A stretch of DNA of 64,000 nt from Clostridia bacterium UC5.1-1D2 (GTDB lineage Bacteria; Bacillota; Clostridia; Lachnospirales; Lachnospiraceae), in assembly GCA_001304855.1 (NCBI GenBank), contig BBZN01000001.1:1-64000 (forward strand), read 5' to 3'. Position numbers and translations under genes: made by a program. This document shows positions 18,628 to 28,629 of the stretch, one piece after another (positions within the stretch are counted from its first letter, which is position 1; every line of letters starts with the position of its first letter). A model generated the notes under the pieces. The model did no database searches and was not told the origin of the DNA. It worked only from the letters and a program-made list of their open reading frames with translations.

Positions 18628-19214
18628 ATGTCAGAGAATTTTTTGAGATGTACCTGGAGGAGATGGGATCCATAGCTCCTCTGGGAGAAGAGGAGAAGAG
18701 GGAGCTTTTGAGGGAGACTGCCTGCGGCAGCCCGGAGGCCAGAGAAAGGCTGGTGGAAGGAAGCCTGAGACAGGTTATGGAGCTGGCGAGGGAGTATGAG
18801 GGAAGAGAACTTCCTATGGCGGATATTGTCCAGGAGGCCAACACAGCTCTTATGCTGGCTGCGGTGGAGTACGACGGAAGTCAGGACTGGGAGGAGCTTT
18901 TAAAACGCAGGGTGAAGGAGGACGTGGAACTGGCTCTGGAGGAGCAGCGGGCGGAGCTGGCTGTCGAGGAGACTATGACGGCCCGGGTCAATGTGCTTCA
19001 GACCGTCTCCCAGGCGCTGGCAAAGGAACTGGGACGGGAGGCCACTCTGGACGAGCTGGCTGCAAAGATGAAGATGGAGCCGGATGAGGTGAAAGATATA
19101 ATGAAGCTGACTCTGGACGCGTTCACTGTCAGCGGAGAAGGCCAGGTTATGGCGTCGGATGAGGATGGTTCCCCGAATCCTATGAAAGACGGCTGGAGCC
19201 TGGAGGAAGATTAG
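18628..19214 (+). CDS. Sigma-70-like protein without region 4, frame broken near start
   Basis: About 195 residues. FFEMYLEEMGSIAPLGEEEK resembles sigma region 1.2, followed by region 2-like ARERLVEGSLRQVMELAREY and IVQEANTALMLAA. Later ALAKELGREATLDELAAKM resembles region 3. There is no region 4 helix-turn-helix; the protein ends in an acidic tail. I place the start at ATG 18628 (AAGGA 12 bases upstream), joined by restoring one T near 18640; without repair translation could begin at 18648. Reading further upstream is blocked by stops. It may be a specialised sigma-like or anti-polymerase protein; function is unknown. Confidence 0.6.
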
Positions 19215-19300
19215 AAACGTGTCTGCAAATCGCTTTTCCATAAGGCTGCGGGTGGTGAAGCCGGCGGGATGAACGTTTAAACATTGACAGGAGGGGAACT

Positions 19301-19909
19301 GTGAAGCTTTATATTATAAGACACGGCCAGACGGACTGGAATGTGGCCGGAAAAATACAGGGGAGGAGGGATATTCCTCTCAATGCTCAGGGGCGGCTCC
19401 AGGCCCAGGCGCTGGCGGCAGGGATGGCAAAGCGTCCTGTGACGGCTGTTTTTTCCAGTCCCCAGAGGAGGGCCCTGGAGACTGCCCAGGCTATAGCAAA
19501 GCCGTTGAATCTTACGGTCCGGCAGCTTCCCCAGCTTGTGGAGATAAGCTATGGAGCCTGGGAAGGAAAGACCGCCCGGGAAATTCTGGCTGCGGACCAT
19601 GAACTTTACGAGGCCTGGTGGAAGCATCCTGCTACGGTGGCCCCTCCGGGAGGGGAGACGCTGGGCCAGGTGGATGGGCGGTGTATCCAGGCCTGGGAGC
19701 ATATCCGTACCTGTATGACGGGGGATACGGCGGTGGTTTCCCATGGCTCAACCCTGGCGCATTTTATTGTACATCTCCTGAAGGGCCAGCCTGAGGCCAG
19801 AGAGATTATTGTAGGCAATGCCAGCATTACGACCATAGAATATGTTCCTGAGGACGGTACATGCAGGCTGGTGGAACTGAACGACAGCAGACATTTGGAG
19901 GGGCGATGA
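19301..19909 (+). CDS. Histidine phosphatase (phosphoglycerate mutase-like) family protein
   Basis: Intact, 202 residues. The catalytic RHG is at residues 7-9 (YIIRHGQTDWN), the second catalytic elements are SSPQRRALETA and a late VVSHGSTL with the second histidine, and EISYGAWEG holds the usual acid. This superfamily dephosphorylates small phosphoesters; members include alpha-ribazole phosphatase (CobC) and broad phosphatases. It lies 27 kb from the cobalamin operon, so no CobC call is made. The start is GTG at 19301 with AGGAGGGG five bases upstream. Its stop overlaps the next start as ATGA. Confidence 0.88.
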   Translation: MKLYIIRHGQTDWNVAGKIQGRRDIPLNAQGRLQAQALAAGMAKRPVTAVFSSPQRRALETAQAIAKPLNLTVRQLPQLVEISYGAWEGKTAREILAADHELYEAWWKHPATVAPPGGETLGQVDGRCIQAWEHIRTCMTGDTAVVSHGSTLAHFIVHLLKGQPEAREIIVGNASITTIEYVPEDGTCRLVELNDSRHLEGR

Positions 19910-20696
19910 AAATGGAGCTTATAAAAATAACGGAGGACAATCTGGAAACAGAGCATATCTGCTGCGCCATTTCCAATAATAAGGACTGCCAGGTTTTGTC
20001 AAAAAGCAGTGGATGCGGGAAAGGCTGAAGGAAGGCCTGGTGTTCCTCAAGTGCAATGTCAGGGGAAAATGCTTTATCGAGTATATTCCCGCCGAATCTG
20101 CCTGGGTGCCGGTGGACGGTGACGGATATATGTATATAAACTGTCTGTGGGTGGCAGGACAGTATAAAGGTCAGGGATATTCCAACCTGCTGCTGGAGGA
20201 ATGTATAAGAGATTCCCGGTCAAAGGGAAAAAAGGGACTGATGATCCTGTCGTCAAAAAAGAAAATGGGCTATCTTGCAGATCCAAAGTATTTAAGATAC
20301 AAGGGGTTTCGTACGGCAGATACGGCTGCCCCCTATTTTGAACTTATGTATCTTCCCTTTGATGAAGAAGCCTGCAAACCCTGTTTCAGGGCTCATATAA
20401 AGGAACAAAGCCTTATTCCCAGGGAGGAGGGCTTTACGCTGTACTATACCGGACAATGCCCTTTTACGGCCAAATATGTGCCGTTGTTGGAAGCTGCGGC
20501 CAAGGAGAAGGGGGCGGTTCTTCGCACAGTGCAGATAACCACAGTCCAGGGGGCGAAGACGGCGCCTTCGCCCTATACTTCCTTCGGACTGTTCCGCAAC
20601 GGGAAGTACCTTACCCACGAGATTTTGTCGGAAAAAAAGTTTGAAAAGCTTCTGGACAGCCTGACTCGCTCAAAGATCAGCGAAGAGAAATTTTAA
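19906..20696 (+). CDS. GNAT acetyltransferase with C-terminal YoaP-like domain, frame broken
   Basis: Two-part protein of about 263 residues. The N-terminal GNAT fold is shown by INCLWVAGQYKGQGYSNLLLEECI, the acetyl-CoA pyrophosphate-loop region (Q/R-x-x-G-x-G/Y). From about residue 185 a YoaP-like domain follows: GFTLYYTGQCPFTAKYVPLLE, with a cysteine in a thioredoxin-like position, and SPYTSFGLFRNGKYLTHE. One break near 20003 (AAAAAA read as AAAAA) separates the first 33 residues. It starts inside the stop of the phosphatase gene, so the two are translationally coupled. Substrate unknown. Confidence 0.75.
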
Positions 20697-20721
20697 TTTA
20701 AAGAATGGAAAATCAAATCTT

Positions 20722-21186
20722 ATGAAATATGAATGTACTGTGATATCGGTAGCCGACATAAAGGCGGCCAGGAAATTTTATGAGGACTTATTCGGACTGA
20801 AGCTGTACCAGGATTACGGCATCAATATCTCGTTTACCTGCGGCCTGGCTCTGCAGCAGGAATTTGACTGGCTGGTAGATCTGCCGAAAGATAAGGTGAT
20901 GAGAAAACCGAATAATATGGAACTGTGTTTTGAGGAGGAGAATTTCGACTCCTTCCTGAATCGGCTGGAGCAATACCCCGGCATCGAGTATGCAGGTCCT
21001 GTGAGGGAGCACAGCTGGGGACAGCGGGTGGTCCGGTTTTATGATCTGGACGGACATCTCATCGAGGTGGGAGAGAACATGAAAATGGTCATCAGCCGCT
21101 TCCTTTCCTCCGGCATGACCATGGATGAAGTCTCTGCCAGAATGGATGTCACGGTTGAAGATTTGAGGGAGCTGCTGAACCAGTGA
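20722..21186 (+). CDS. VOC-superfamily (glyoxalase/dioxygenase-like) protein
   Basis: Intact 154-residue protein. The paired beta-alpha-beta-beta-beta units are seen as TVISVADIKAARKFYEDLFGL and the later VVRFYDLDGHLIEVGENM, where the final Glu is a usual metal ligand. The last 40 residues (MTMDEVSARMDVTVEDLRELL) form an extra helical tail. Families with this fold include glyoxalases, dioxygenases and antibiotic-resistance proteins; nothing here picks one. It follows the acetyltransferase by 25 bases and probably shares its transcript. Confidence 0.82.
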   Translation: MKYECTVISVADIKAARKFYEDLFGLKLYQDYGINISFTCGLALQQEFDWLVDLPKDKVMRKPNNMELCFEEENFDSFLNRLEQYPGIEYAGPVREHSWGQRVVRFYDLDGHLIEVGENMKMVISRFLSSGMTMDEVSARMDVTVEDLRELLNQ

Positions 21187-21227
21187 GAAACGTTGGAAAA
21201 GAGAAAAATTAAAGGCGGTGCAGGCGT

Positions 21228-21949
21228 ATGGCGAGCATGTGGAATCCATGGCGCGGCTGCAAGAAGTGCAGCGAAGGGTGTAAATACTGTTACATTCACA
21301 AGGGCGATTCCAAAAGAAATACAGATACCGGCGAGATCGTCAAGACAAAGGATTTCAGTAAACCCGTTGAAAAACAAAAGAACGGAACCTACAAAGTAAA
21401 ATCCGGGCTTGTCTACCTGGGATTTCCACAGATTTCCTCATAGAGGAAGGGGATGAATGGCGGCCTGATTGCTGGCGGATGATTAAAGAAAGACAGGATT
21501 TGACCTTCCTGTTTCTCACAAAAAGAATCCAAAGGTTTATGGACTGCATTCCCCGGGACTGGGGAAGCGGGTATGAGAATGTGGTGGTCTGCTGTACCGT
21601 GGAGAATCAAAAAAACGCGGATAACAAGCTGTCCATATTCAGGGATTTACCCATAAGGCATAAATGCATCACTGCCCAGCCCCTCCTGGAAAATATTGAG
21701 ATAGAAAAATATCTGGAACCTATAGAGCTGGTGGTAGTGGGCGGTGAATCCGACCGCAATGCCAGACCGCTGTTTTATGACTGGGTGCTGAACATCAGAG
21801 AGCAGTGCATCGCTCAAAATGTCAGTTTTGAGTTCCGGCAATGCGGAACCCATTTTATAAAAGACGGAAAAAAATACAGGCTGCAGACCAGGGATCTCAG
21901 CAGGCAGGCCCGCCTGGCGGACATTGACTACAAGGCCGTGAGACAATAG
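21228..21949 (+). CDS. DUF5131 / phage Gp37-Gp68-like protein, frame broken
   Basis: About 240 residues. The N-terminus MWNPWRGCKKCSEGCKYCYI has four closely spaced cysteines of a radical-SAM-like or metal-binding type, the hallmark of the DUF5131 family. Later conserved pieces are FLTKRIQRFMDCIP, VVCCTVENQKNAD and VVVGGESDRNARPL, also typical. A break near 21423 (a T lost in TTTT) splits it. The family occurs in phages and bacteria with unknown activity. The start ATG at 21228 is preceded by AAAGGCGG. It is the last gene before a terminator shared with DUF1846. Confidence 0.75.
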
Positions 21950-21994
21950 GAGACTTTTTGGGGAGGCGGTGCGGCGCCCCGGTATAAGACAACC

Positions 21995-22031
21995 GGGCGG
22001 CTGCGGAAATGAATTTGCAGCGCCCATTTTT
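21995..22031 (+). terminator. Terminator between convergent DUF5131 and DUF1846 genes
   Basis: Stem GGGCGGCTGC (21995-22004) / GCAGCGCCC (22017-22025) with one bulge, then ATTTTT. Confidence 0.7.
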
Positions 22032-22046
22032 CGGTTCTGTCACAGT

Positions 22047-23525
22047 TTAGTGATAGATTTTCTTATGCTCGTATACCGGCTCGGAGGTTAGCTCCACGCC
22101 TAACTTTTTAAATACCTTTATATCCACATCCGACAGCATAACCGAGGTGTGCACCTGACAGCCTCTGAGACGGGGCAGTTGGGACAGGGCCTTTCTGGCG
22201 GTTTCGTCGGTAGCTGCGCTCATGGAGAGGGCAATCAGTACCTCATCTGTGTGGAGCCTGGGATTTTTGCTTCCAAGGTAGTTGGTTTTTAAGGTCTGTA
22301 TAGGCTCAATGGCAGAGGGGGCGATGAGGTGGGTATCGTGATCGATATCTCCCAGCACCTTGATGGCATTTAAGAGCACAGCCGCAGAGGCTCCCAGAAG
22401 GCTGCTGGTTTTTCCCGTGACGATGGAGCCGTTCTCCAGTTCCACGGCAGCGGCAGGGGAACCCATTCTCCCGGCCCGCTCCATACAGGGAGCGATGACG
22501 GAACGCATGGAGGTGGTAATCTTGGCCTGGTTCATGAGAAGGTTAATTTTATAGACCTCTCCGGATGCACCTTCCTCCTTGGCCAGCCGGTTTAATGCGT
22601 GGTAGTAGCGGCGGATAATCTCCTGGTTGGAGGCTTCCCTGCAGGCCTGATCGTCGATGATACAGAAACCGGCCATATTCACGCCCATGTCAGTGGGAGA
22701 TTTGTAAGGGCTTGTGCCGTAGATTCCCTCGAACATGGCGTTTAATACAGGGAAAATATCTACATCGCGGTTGTAATTCACAGTGGTTTCTCCGTAAGCT
22801 TCCAGATGGAAGGGATCGATCATGTTGACGTCATTTAAATCTGCAGTGGCGGCCTCGTAGGCCAGATTCACCGGGTGCTTTAAGGGCAGATTCCAGATGG
22901 GAAATGTCTCGAATTTGGCGTAGCCTGCTTTGATGCCGCGCTTATTCTCATGGTAGAGCTGGGACAGGCAGGTTGCCATCTTGCCGCTTCCGGGTCCTGG
23001 GGCGGTGATGATAACCAGCGGTCTGGTAGTCTCTATATAATCGTTTTTGCCGTAGCCGTTGTCGCTTACAATCAGAGGTATATTGCTGGGATAGCCGTCG
23101 ATGAGATAATGGCGGTACACTTTGATGCCCCGGTGTTCCAGCTTGGACTTAAACTGGTCGGCTCCGCTCTGGCCGCTGTACTGAGTGATAACGACGCTGC
23201 CCACGTAGAGTCCCTTATCCCTGAATTCCTGGATGAGGCGCAGCACATCCTCATCGTAGGTGATACCCAAATCATGGCGGATTTTGTTCTTCTCAATATC
23301 TGCAGCATTGATTGCAATGAGTATTTCCGCCTGGTCGGCCATCTGAAGGAGCATGCGAAGCTTGCTGTCCGGTTCAAAGCCAGGCAGCACTCTGGAAGCA
23401 TGATAATCGTCAAACAGTTTTCCTCCAAACTCCAGATAGAGCTTGTCTCCAAATTCGCCGATCCGTTTTCTGATGTGCTCTGACTGCATTGTCAGATATT
23501 TTTCATTGTCAAATCCGATTTTCAT
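22047..23525 (-). CDS. DUF1846 family protein
   Basis: Intact 492-residue protein matching the DUF1846 family known from many Firmicutes. The start is MKIGFDNEKYLTMQSEHI, and a P-loop-like GPGSGKMATCLSQLYHE lies near residue 178. Conserved segments include FETFPIWNLPLKHPVNLAYEAATADL and later SPAAAVELENGSIVTGK. No signal peptide or membrane helix. The family has solved structures but, to my knowledge, no proven enzymatic role. Single gene, convergent with DUF5131 and divergent from purL. Confidence 0.88.
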   Translation of the reverse strand: MKIGFDNEKYLTMQSEHIRKRIGEFGDKLYLEFGGKLFDDYHASRVLPGFEPDSKLRMLLQMADQAEILIAINAADIEKNKIRHDLGITYDEDVLRLIQEFRDKGLYVGSVVITQYSGQSGADQFKSKLEHRGIKVYRHYLIDGYPSNIPLIVSDNGYGKNDYIETTRPLVIITAPGPGSGKMATCLSQLYHENKRGIKAGYAKFETFPIWNLPLKHPVNLAYEAATADLNDVNMIDPFHLEAYGETTVNYNRDVDIFPVLNAMFEGIYGTSPYKSPTDMGVNMAGFCIIDDQACREASNQEIIRRYYHALNRLAKEEGASGEVYKINLLMNQAKITTSMRSVIAPCMERAGRMGSPAAAVELENGSIVTGKTSSLLGASAAVLLNAIKVLGDIDHDTHLIAPSAIEPIQTLKTNYLGSKNPRLHTDEVLIALSMSAATDETARKALSQLPRLRGCQVHTSVMLSDVDIKVFKKLGVELTSEPVYEHKKIYH

Positions 23526-23851
23526 ATCTGTGTAATCTCCCGCTTTATTTAGTCATGAAATAATCACATACCCGTCCAGTATAGCACAATTTGCGGACTT
23601 GCGCCATAAAGAGTTTTCGGATCCGCCGGGGGAAGGGCAGAGGGATTGGGGAAGCCTTTGGGGGATGAAAGGCTCATAAAAAGGGCGGCGGCAATGAGAA
23701 GAAGATTTATAAGAAACGGGTAAAATAATGATTAAATATATTAATTTTACTTAATCTATATTCATTATGATATGATAAACACAGATAAAAAGGCGGAAGT
23801 CTTTTTTGTATTGAGTCAACCAGAGGATTACCAACAACCAGGAGGTTGGAT
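23526..23851. other. Intergenic region between DUF1846 and purL
   Basis: A 326-base AT-rich divergent promoter region. For purL the best -10 candidates are TATGAT at 23766 or 23771, with a weak TTTACT at 23746. No purine riboswitch core was recognised. Confidence 0.4.
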
Positions 23852-26800
23852 ATGAGCGTAAGACGAATATTTGTAGAAAAGAAACCGGACTATGCAGTAA
23901 AAGCAGGAGAGCTCCGGGAGGAACTTCTCAGCTATCTGGGAATTGAACATGTGAAAGGCGTGCGGGCGCTGATCCGCTACGATATTGAGAATCTGTCGGA
24001 GGAGACTTACAGAAAGGCGTTGGTTACAATTTTTTCCGAACCTCCGGTGGATCAGGTCTATGAGGAAGAATTTCCAAAGAATCCGGGGGATTTGGTGTTT
24101 TCTGTAGAGTATCTTCCCGGACAGTTTGACCAGAGGGCGGATTCTGCAGAGCAGTGTGTGAAGCTATTAAAAGAAGATGAAGAGCCGGTTATCCGGTCTG
24201 CCACAACCTATGTGATCACTGCCGCCCTCACATCGGCCCAGGAGAAGGCCATCAAGAATTTCTGTATCAATCCTGTGGACAGCAGGGAGGCGGAGGAGGA
24301 AAAGCCGTCTACGTTGGTGACGGAATTCGAGGTTCCGGAAGATATCAGGAATTTCGACGGTTTTACAACCGCCGGGGAAGCAGAGCTGAAGGAGCTCTAC
24401 GATACCCTGAACCTGGCTATGACCTTTAAAGATTTCCTTCATATTCAAAGGTATTTTAAGGATGAGGAGCAGAGGGATCCGTCTGTGACGGAGATCCGGG
24501 TACTTGATACATACTGGTCCGATCACTGCCGCCACACCACCTTCTCCACAGAACTTAAAAATGTCAGCTTTACGGACGGAGATTACAGGGCCCCCATAGA
24601 AGCCGCTTACCGCCAGTATCTGGCGACCGTGAGATTGTATACAAGGGCAGGGATGACAAGTATGTCTGCCTGATGGATCTGGCTCTCATGGCTATGAAAA
24701 AGCTGCGCAGCGAAGGAAAGCTGGAAGATATGGAGATTTCCGATGAAATCAACGCCTGCAGCATTGTAGTGCCTGTGGAGATAGACGGAGTGACGGAAGA
24801 GTGGCTGGTTAACTTCAAAAATGAAACCCATAACCACCCCACAGAAATAGAACCTTTCGGCGGCGCAGCTACCTGTCTGGGAGGCGCCATCCGGGATCCG
24901 CTGTCCGGGCGTACCTACGTGTACCAGGCTATGCGTGTAACCGGAGCCGCTGATCCCACCAGACCGCTGGATGAAACCCTGAAAGGAAAGCTTCCCCAGA
25001 GAAAGATCGTAAACAGCGCAGCCCAGGGGTATTCCTCCTACGGCAATCAGATAGGACTGGCTACGGGGTATGTAAAGGAAATCTACCATCCTGGGTATGT
25101 GGCCAAGAGAATGGAGATAGGCGCGGTTATGGGGGCGGCTCCCAGAAAAGACGTAATCAGGGAGACGTCGGATCCGGGCGATATCATTATTCTGCTGGGA
25201 GGACGCACCGGACGCGACGGCATAGGCGGAGCCACCGGCTCCTCTAAGGTCCACACCACTGCGTCCATCGAGGTGTGCGGCGCAGAGGTGCAGAAGGGAA
25301 ATGCTCCCACTGAGCGCAAGATTCAGAGGATGTTCCGCCGCTCTGAGGTGAGCCGGTTGATTAAAAAGTGTAATGACTTCGGCGCAGGCGGGGTGTCCGT
25401 GGCAATCGGAGAGCTGGCCGCCGGGCTTCAGATAGATTTGGACAAGGTTCCCAAGAAATATGCAGGCCTGGACGGAACGGAGATCGCTATTTCCGAATCC
25501 CAGGAGCGAATGGCAGTGGTGGTAGATCCGGAGGACGTAGACAAATTCCTGAGCTATGCGGCGGAGGAAAACCTGGAGGCAGTGACTGTGGCAGTGGTTA
25601 CAGAGGAGCCCCGTCTGGTAATGAACTGGAGGGGAAAGACCATCGTGGATATCAGCCGGGCCTTTCTTGACACCAACGGCGCCCACCAGGAGGCGGAAGT
25701 GACTGTGGAGGTTCCTGGCAGAGAGGGCTGCCTTTTTGATAAGAAGGAGACAGGAGATGTGCGGGCCGCCTGGCTGGATGTGCTGGGCGGGTTGAATGTG
25801 TGTTCTCAGAAGGGCTGGTAGAGCGGTTTGACGGCTCCATCGGAGCAGGTTCCGTATTTATGCCCTACGGCGGCAAGTACCAGCTGACGGAAACCCAGGC
25901 CATGGTTGCCAAGCTCCCCCTTTTGAAGGGACATACGGATACGGTGACTATGATGAGCTACGGCTTTGATCCCTTCCTGTCCAGCTGGAGCCCCTATCAC
26001 GGCGCAGTCTATGCAGTGGTTTCCTCAGTGGCAAAGATTGTGGCGGCAGGAGGAGATTACAGAAAGATCCGCTTTACATTCCAGGAATATTTCCGCAGAA
26101 TGAGCGCGGAACCGGCCAGATGGAGCCAGCCTTTTGCAGCCCTTTTGGGAGCTTACAGCGCCCAGATTGGCTTTGGCCTGCCGTCCATCGGAGGAAAGGA
26201 CAGTATGTCCGGCACATTTGACGATGAGAACGGAGAGATCAATGTTCCTCCTACCCTGGTGTCCTTTGCAGTGAATGTAAACAGCAGTAAAAACATTATT
26301 ACACCGGAGCTTAAGAAGCCGGGCAGCAAGCTTGTGCTGTTTGAAATTGCCCGCGACCGGTACGATCTGCCTGATTACAGCCGGGTGATGGACGGATACG
26401 GAAAGATATTTAAGGACATCCGGGATGGAAAGATTATATCAGCTTACGCAGTGGAGGGCAAAGGCATTGCAGAGGCAGTGGCCAAGATGGCCTTCGGCAA
26501 TAAGCTGGGCCTTAAGATAGAGCACAATGTGGATCCAAGAGATTTCTTTGCGGCAGGCTGGGCAACCTGGTATGCGAAGTTCCGGACGGAATGGTTGGCA
26601 GCCTGTCCATTTCCTACCGCGTCATCGGCGAGGTTACGGACAGAGGCGTTCTGGAGTACGGCAACGCGGTTATTACGATGGACGAGGCCCTTGCGGCGTG
26701 GAGCGGAACCCTGGAGAACGTGTTCCCAACAGTTACAGGCAAGGGGGCTGCAGGAGACGGAGCCGGGGTGGAGGAGAAGCTTTACAGCACAGAGGCAGTC

Positions 26801-27625
26801 TATGTGTGCGATCATAAAATCGGCCGGCCCACTGTGTTTATTCCCGTATTCCCGGGCACAAACTGCGAGTACGACAGTGCAAGGGCCTTTGAGCGGGCAG
26901 GTGCAAAGGTTGTGACCAAGGTGTTTAAGAACTTAAGCGCTGAGGACATCCGCCAGTCGGTGGAGGAATACAGGAAAGCCATTGCAAAGGCCCAGATTGT
27001 CATGTTCCCGGGAGGATTCTCCGCAGGCGACGAGCCTGAAGGGTCCGCCAAGTTCTTCGCCACTGTATTCCGCAATGCTGTGATGAAGGAGGAGATAGAG
27101 GCTCTTCTGAATGAGAGGGACGGCCTGATGCTGGGTATCTGCAACGGTTTCCAGGCTCTTATTAAGCTGGGACTGGTTCCTGAGGGAAGGATTGTGGACC
27201 AGAAGGCGGATTCGCCCACCTTGGCGATGAATACCATCGGACGCCATGTTTCCAAGATGGTTTATACCAAGGTGGTCAGCAATAAGTCGCCCTGGCTGGC
27301 AGGAGCGGAGCTTGGGGGCGTATACTGCAACCCTGCATCACACGGAGAGGGCCGGTTCGTGGCAGGGGGACAATGGCTTCACAGGCTTTTTGCCAACGGA
27401 CAGGTGGCGACCCAGTATGTGGACCACCAGGGCAATATCACCATGGACGAATACTGGAATCCCAACGGTTCCTACATGGCCATCGAAGGGATCACCAGCC
27501 CCGACGGCCGGATTCTGGGGAAGATGGCGCATTCTGAGCGGAGGGGCGAGTCTGTGGCCTTAAATATTTACGGGGAGCAGGATATGAAAATATTCGAGTC
27601 CGGTGTGAAGTATTTTGAATTATAA
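23852..27625 (+). CDS. purL: Phosphoribosylformylglycinamidine synthase, single-chain type, frame broken three times
   Basis: Fourth step of purine synthesis: converts FGAR to FGAM with glutamine. About 1,257 residues, the large fused form with synthetase and glutaminase. Diagnostic pieces are DTYWSDHCRHTTF, then KNETHNHPTEIEPFGGAATC, then GAGGVSVAIGELA, then PSIGGKDSMSGTF. The C-terminal glutaminase has FPGTNCEYD and the catalytic cysteine in GICNGFQ. Breaks near 24632, 25814 and 26558 each need one base; the last is GGCC read as GGC. ATG 23852 has GGAGG six bases upstream. A gene this essential being broken three times is the strongest sign that the breaks are errors. Confidence 0.95.
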
Positions 27626-27661
27626 TTTGTGAAGGCTGGAATGAATGTTCAGACACGCTCT

Positions 27662-27691
27662 AAGGGTTCTGCTTTAAAGGGCAGAACCCTT
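27662..27691. terminator. Bidirectional hairpin between purL and tspO
   Basis: AAGGGTTCTGC / GCAGAACCCTT, an 11-pair stem with an 8-base loop between the convergent genes. T-runs are weak on both strands. Confidence 0.6.
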
Positions 27692-28158
27692 CAGTTTAAT
27701 AAAAAGATAAACAGGTTCAGATATCCGGCGTAAGTGATCCAAAGGATATAGGGAATCAGGAGATAAGCCGCCTTTTTTGAAACGGCGTAGGAATATTTTA
27801 TAGTTGCGGCAACCAGACACCACAGGGCGGCAAGCCAAATAAATGCAAATAAGTACCATTTGCACTTGAAGAAAAAGATGGGCCAGAAAAAATTCACTGT
27901 GAGCTGGACTGCATAAGCTGTCAGCGCTTTTGTGCGCTGTCTCGTATAACCGGCGGTCTTTACCAGATAAGAAGCGGCGCCCATAAGGACAAACAGGATG
28001 GTCCAGACCACAGGAAAAACCCAGCCTGGGGGAGAGAAGGGCGGTTTTTTAAGCTGACGGAATACGGACATGCTGTTGCGGGTTATAAAGGCGGATACGC
28101 CCCCTGCCGCCAGGGGTATGGCCAAGCAGGTTATAATTAATTTGTGATTATTTTTCAT
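27691..28158 (-). CDS. tspO: TspO/MBR family membrane protein
   Basis: Intact 155-residue protein with five hydrophobic helices. Family signatures are PPFSPPGWVFPVVWTILFVLMG and QLTVNFFWPIFFF, followed by a WLAALW segment. TspO proteins bind porphyrins and are linked to tetrapyrrole and stress responses. Start at 28158 follows GAGGAGACTGG-type sequence on the minus strand. It stands alone, convergent with purL; no porphyrin gene is adjacent. Confidence 0.9.
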   Translation of the reverse strand: MKNNHKLIITCLAIPLAAGGVSAFITRNSMSVFRQLKKPPFSPPGWVFPVVWTILFVLMGAASYLVKTAGYTRQRTKALTAYAVQLTVNFFWPIFFFKCKWYLFAFIWLAALWCLVAATIKYSYAVSKKAAYLLIPYILWITYAGYLNLFIFLLN

Positions 28159-28285
28159 TTACCAGTCTCCTCTGTTTTGAAGATATTATATGTAAAAATA
28201 ATAAATATATCACAGAAAGAAAAGAGGAGATTGGGAAAAATAAGAGTTTTTTCGTTTTTCCCAGTCTTGTGGAGCAGGCAAAGCA

Positions 28286-28315
28286 AAATCCGAACCCCAT
28301 TGAGGGTTCGGATTT
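28286..28315 (-). terminator. Distal member of a twin hairpin downstream of tRNA-Ala
   Basis: AAATCCGAACCC / GGGTTCGGATTT, a 12-pair stem with loop of six. Read on the minus strand it is followed by TTGC. Its arms repeat those of the hairpin at 28344. Confidence 0.6.
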
Positions 28316-28343
28316 ACATATTTAACATGGAGTTGATAAAGCA

Positions 28344-28370
28344 AAATCCGAATGCGCCTGATTCGGATTT
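28344..28370 (-). terminator. Proximal member of a twin hairpin downstream of tRNA-Ala
   Basis: AAATCCGAAT / ATTCGGATTT, a perfect 10-pair stem with loop GCGCCTG, 12 bases past the tRNA 3' end. Followed by TTGC on the minus strand. Confidence 0.65.
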
Positions 28371-28381
28371 ACATAATTTAA

Positions 28382-28454
28382 TGGAGACAACGGGATTCGA
28401 ACCCGCGACCTCTGCGTTGCGAACGCAGCGCTCTCCCAGCTGAGCTATGTCCCC
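28382..28454 (-). tRNA. tRNA-Ala (CGC)
   Basis: Folds as a 73-base cloverleaf: acceptor GGGGACA / TGTCTCC containing the alanine-specific G3:U70 pair, D-arm GCTCAGCTGGGAGAGC, anticodon arm CTGCG-TTCGCAA-CGCAG with anticodon CGC, and T-arm with GGTTCGAATCC. The 3' CCA is not encoded. Confidence 0.92.
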
Positions 28455-28501
28455 TGATCAGAAAAGATGAATATAGAACCTAAAATCAAAAATATAAAAA
28501 A

Positions 28502-28574
28502 TGGAGACAACAGGGCTCGAACCTGCGACCCCTTGCGTGTGATGCAAGTGCTCTCCCAGCTGAGCTATGCCTCC
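28502..28574 (-). tRNA. tRNA-Val (CAC)
   Basis: 73-base cloverleaf: acceptor GGAGGCA / TGTCTCC, the same D-arm as the neighbouring tRNA, anticodon arm CTTGC-ATCACAC-GCAAG with anticodon CAC, T-arm GGTTCGAGCCC. CCA not encoded. It is 47 bases upstream of tRNA-Ala on the same strand, so the two are probably cotranscribed. Confidence 0.92.
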
Positions 28575-28629
28575 GTAGATTATTATAGCACTGCTGGGAA
28601 AAATTTCAAGGACTTTTCAGGCGCTGATG

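Noticed and set aside
18425-18646. Open frame ahead of the sigma-like gene as its N-terminus
   Set aside because: It overlaps the likely promoter at 18513-18541 and would need several base changes to join; a single lost T with a start at 18628 explains the gene more simply.
19301-19909. CobC (alpha-ribazole phosphatase) assignment for the histidine phosphatase
   Set aside because: It lies 27 kb from the cobalamin operon and the family is too broad for sequence alone to tell.
24607-25686. A 359-codon open frame on the minus strand inside purL
   Set aside because: It mirrors conserved PurL codons on the opposite strand; the sense protein is unambiguous.
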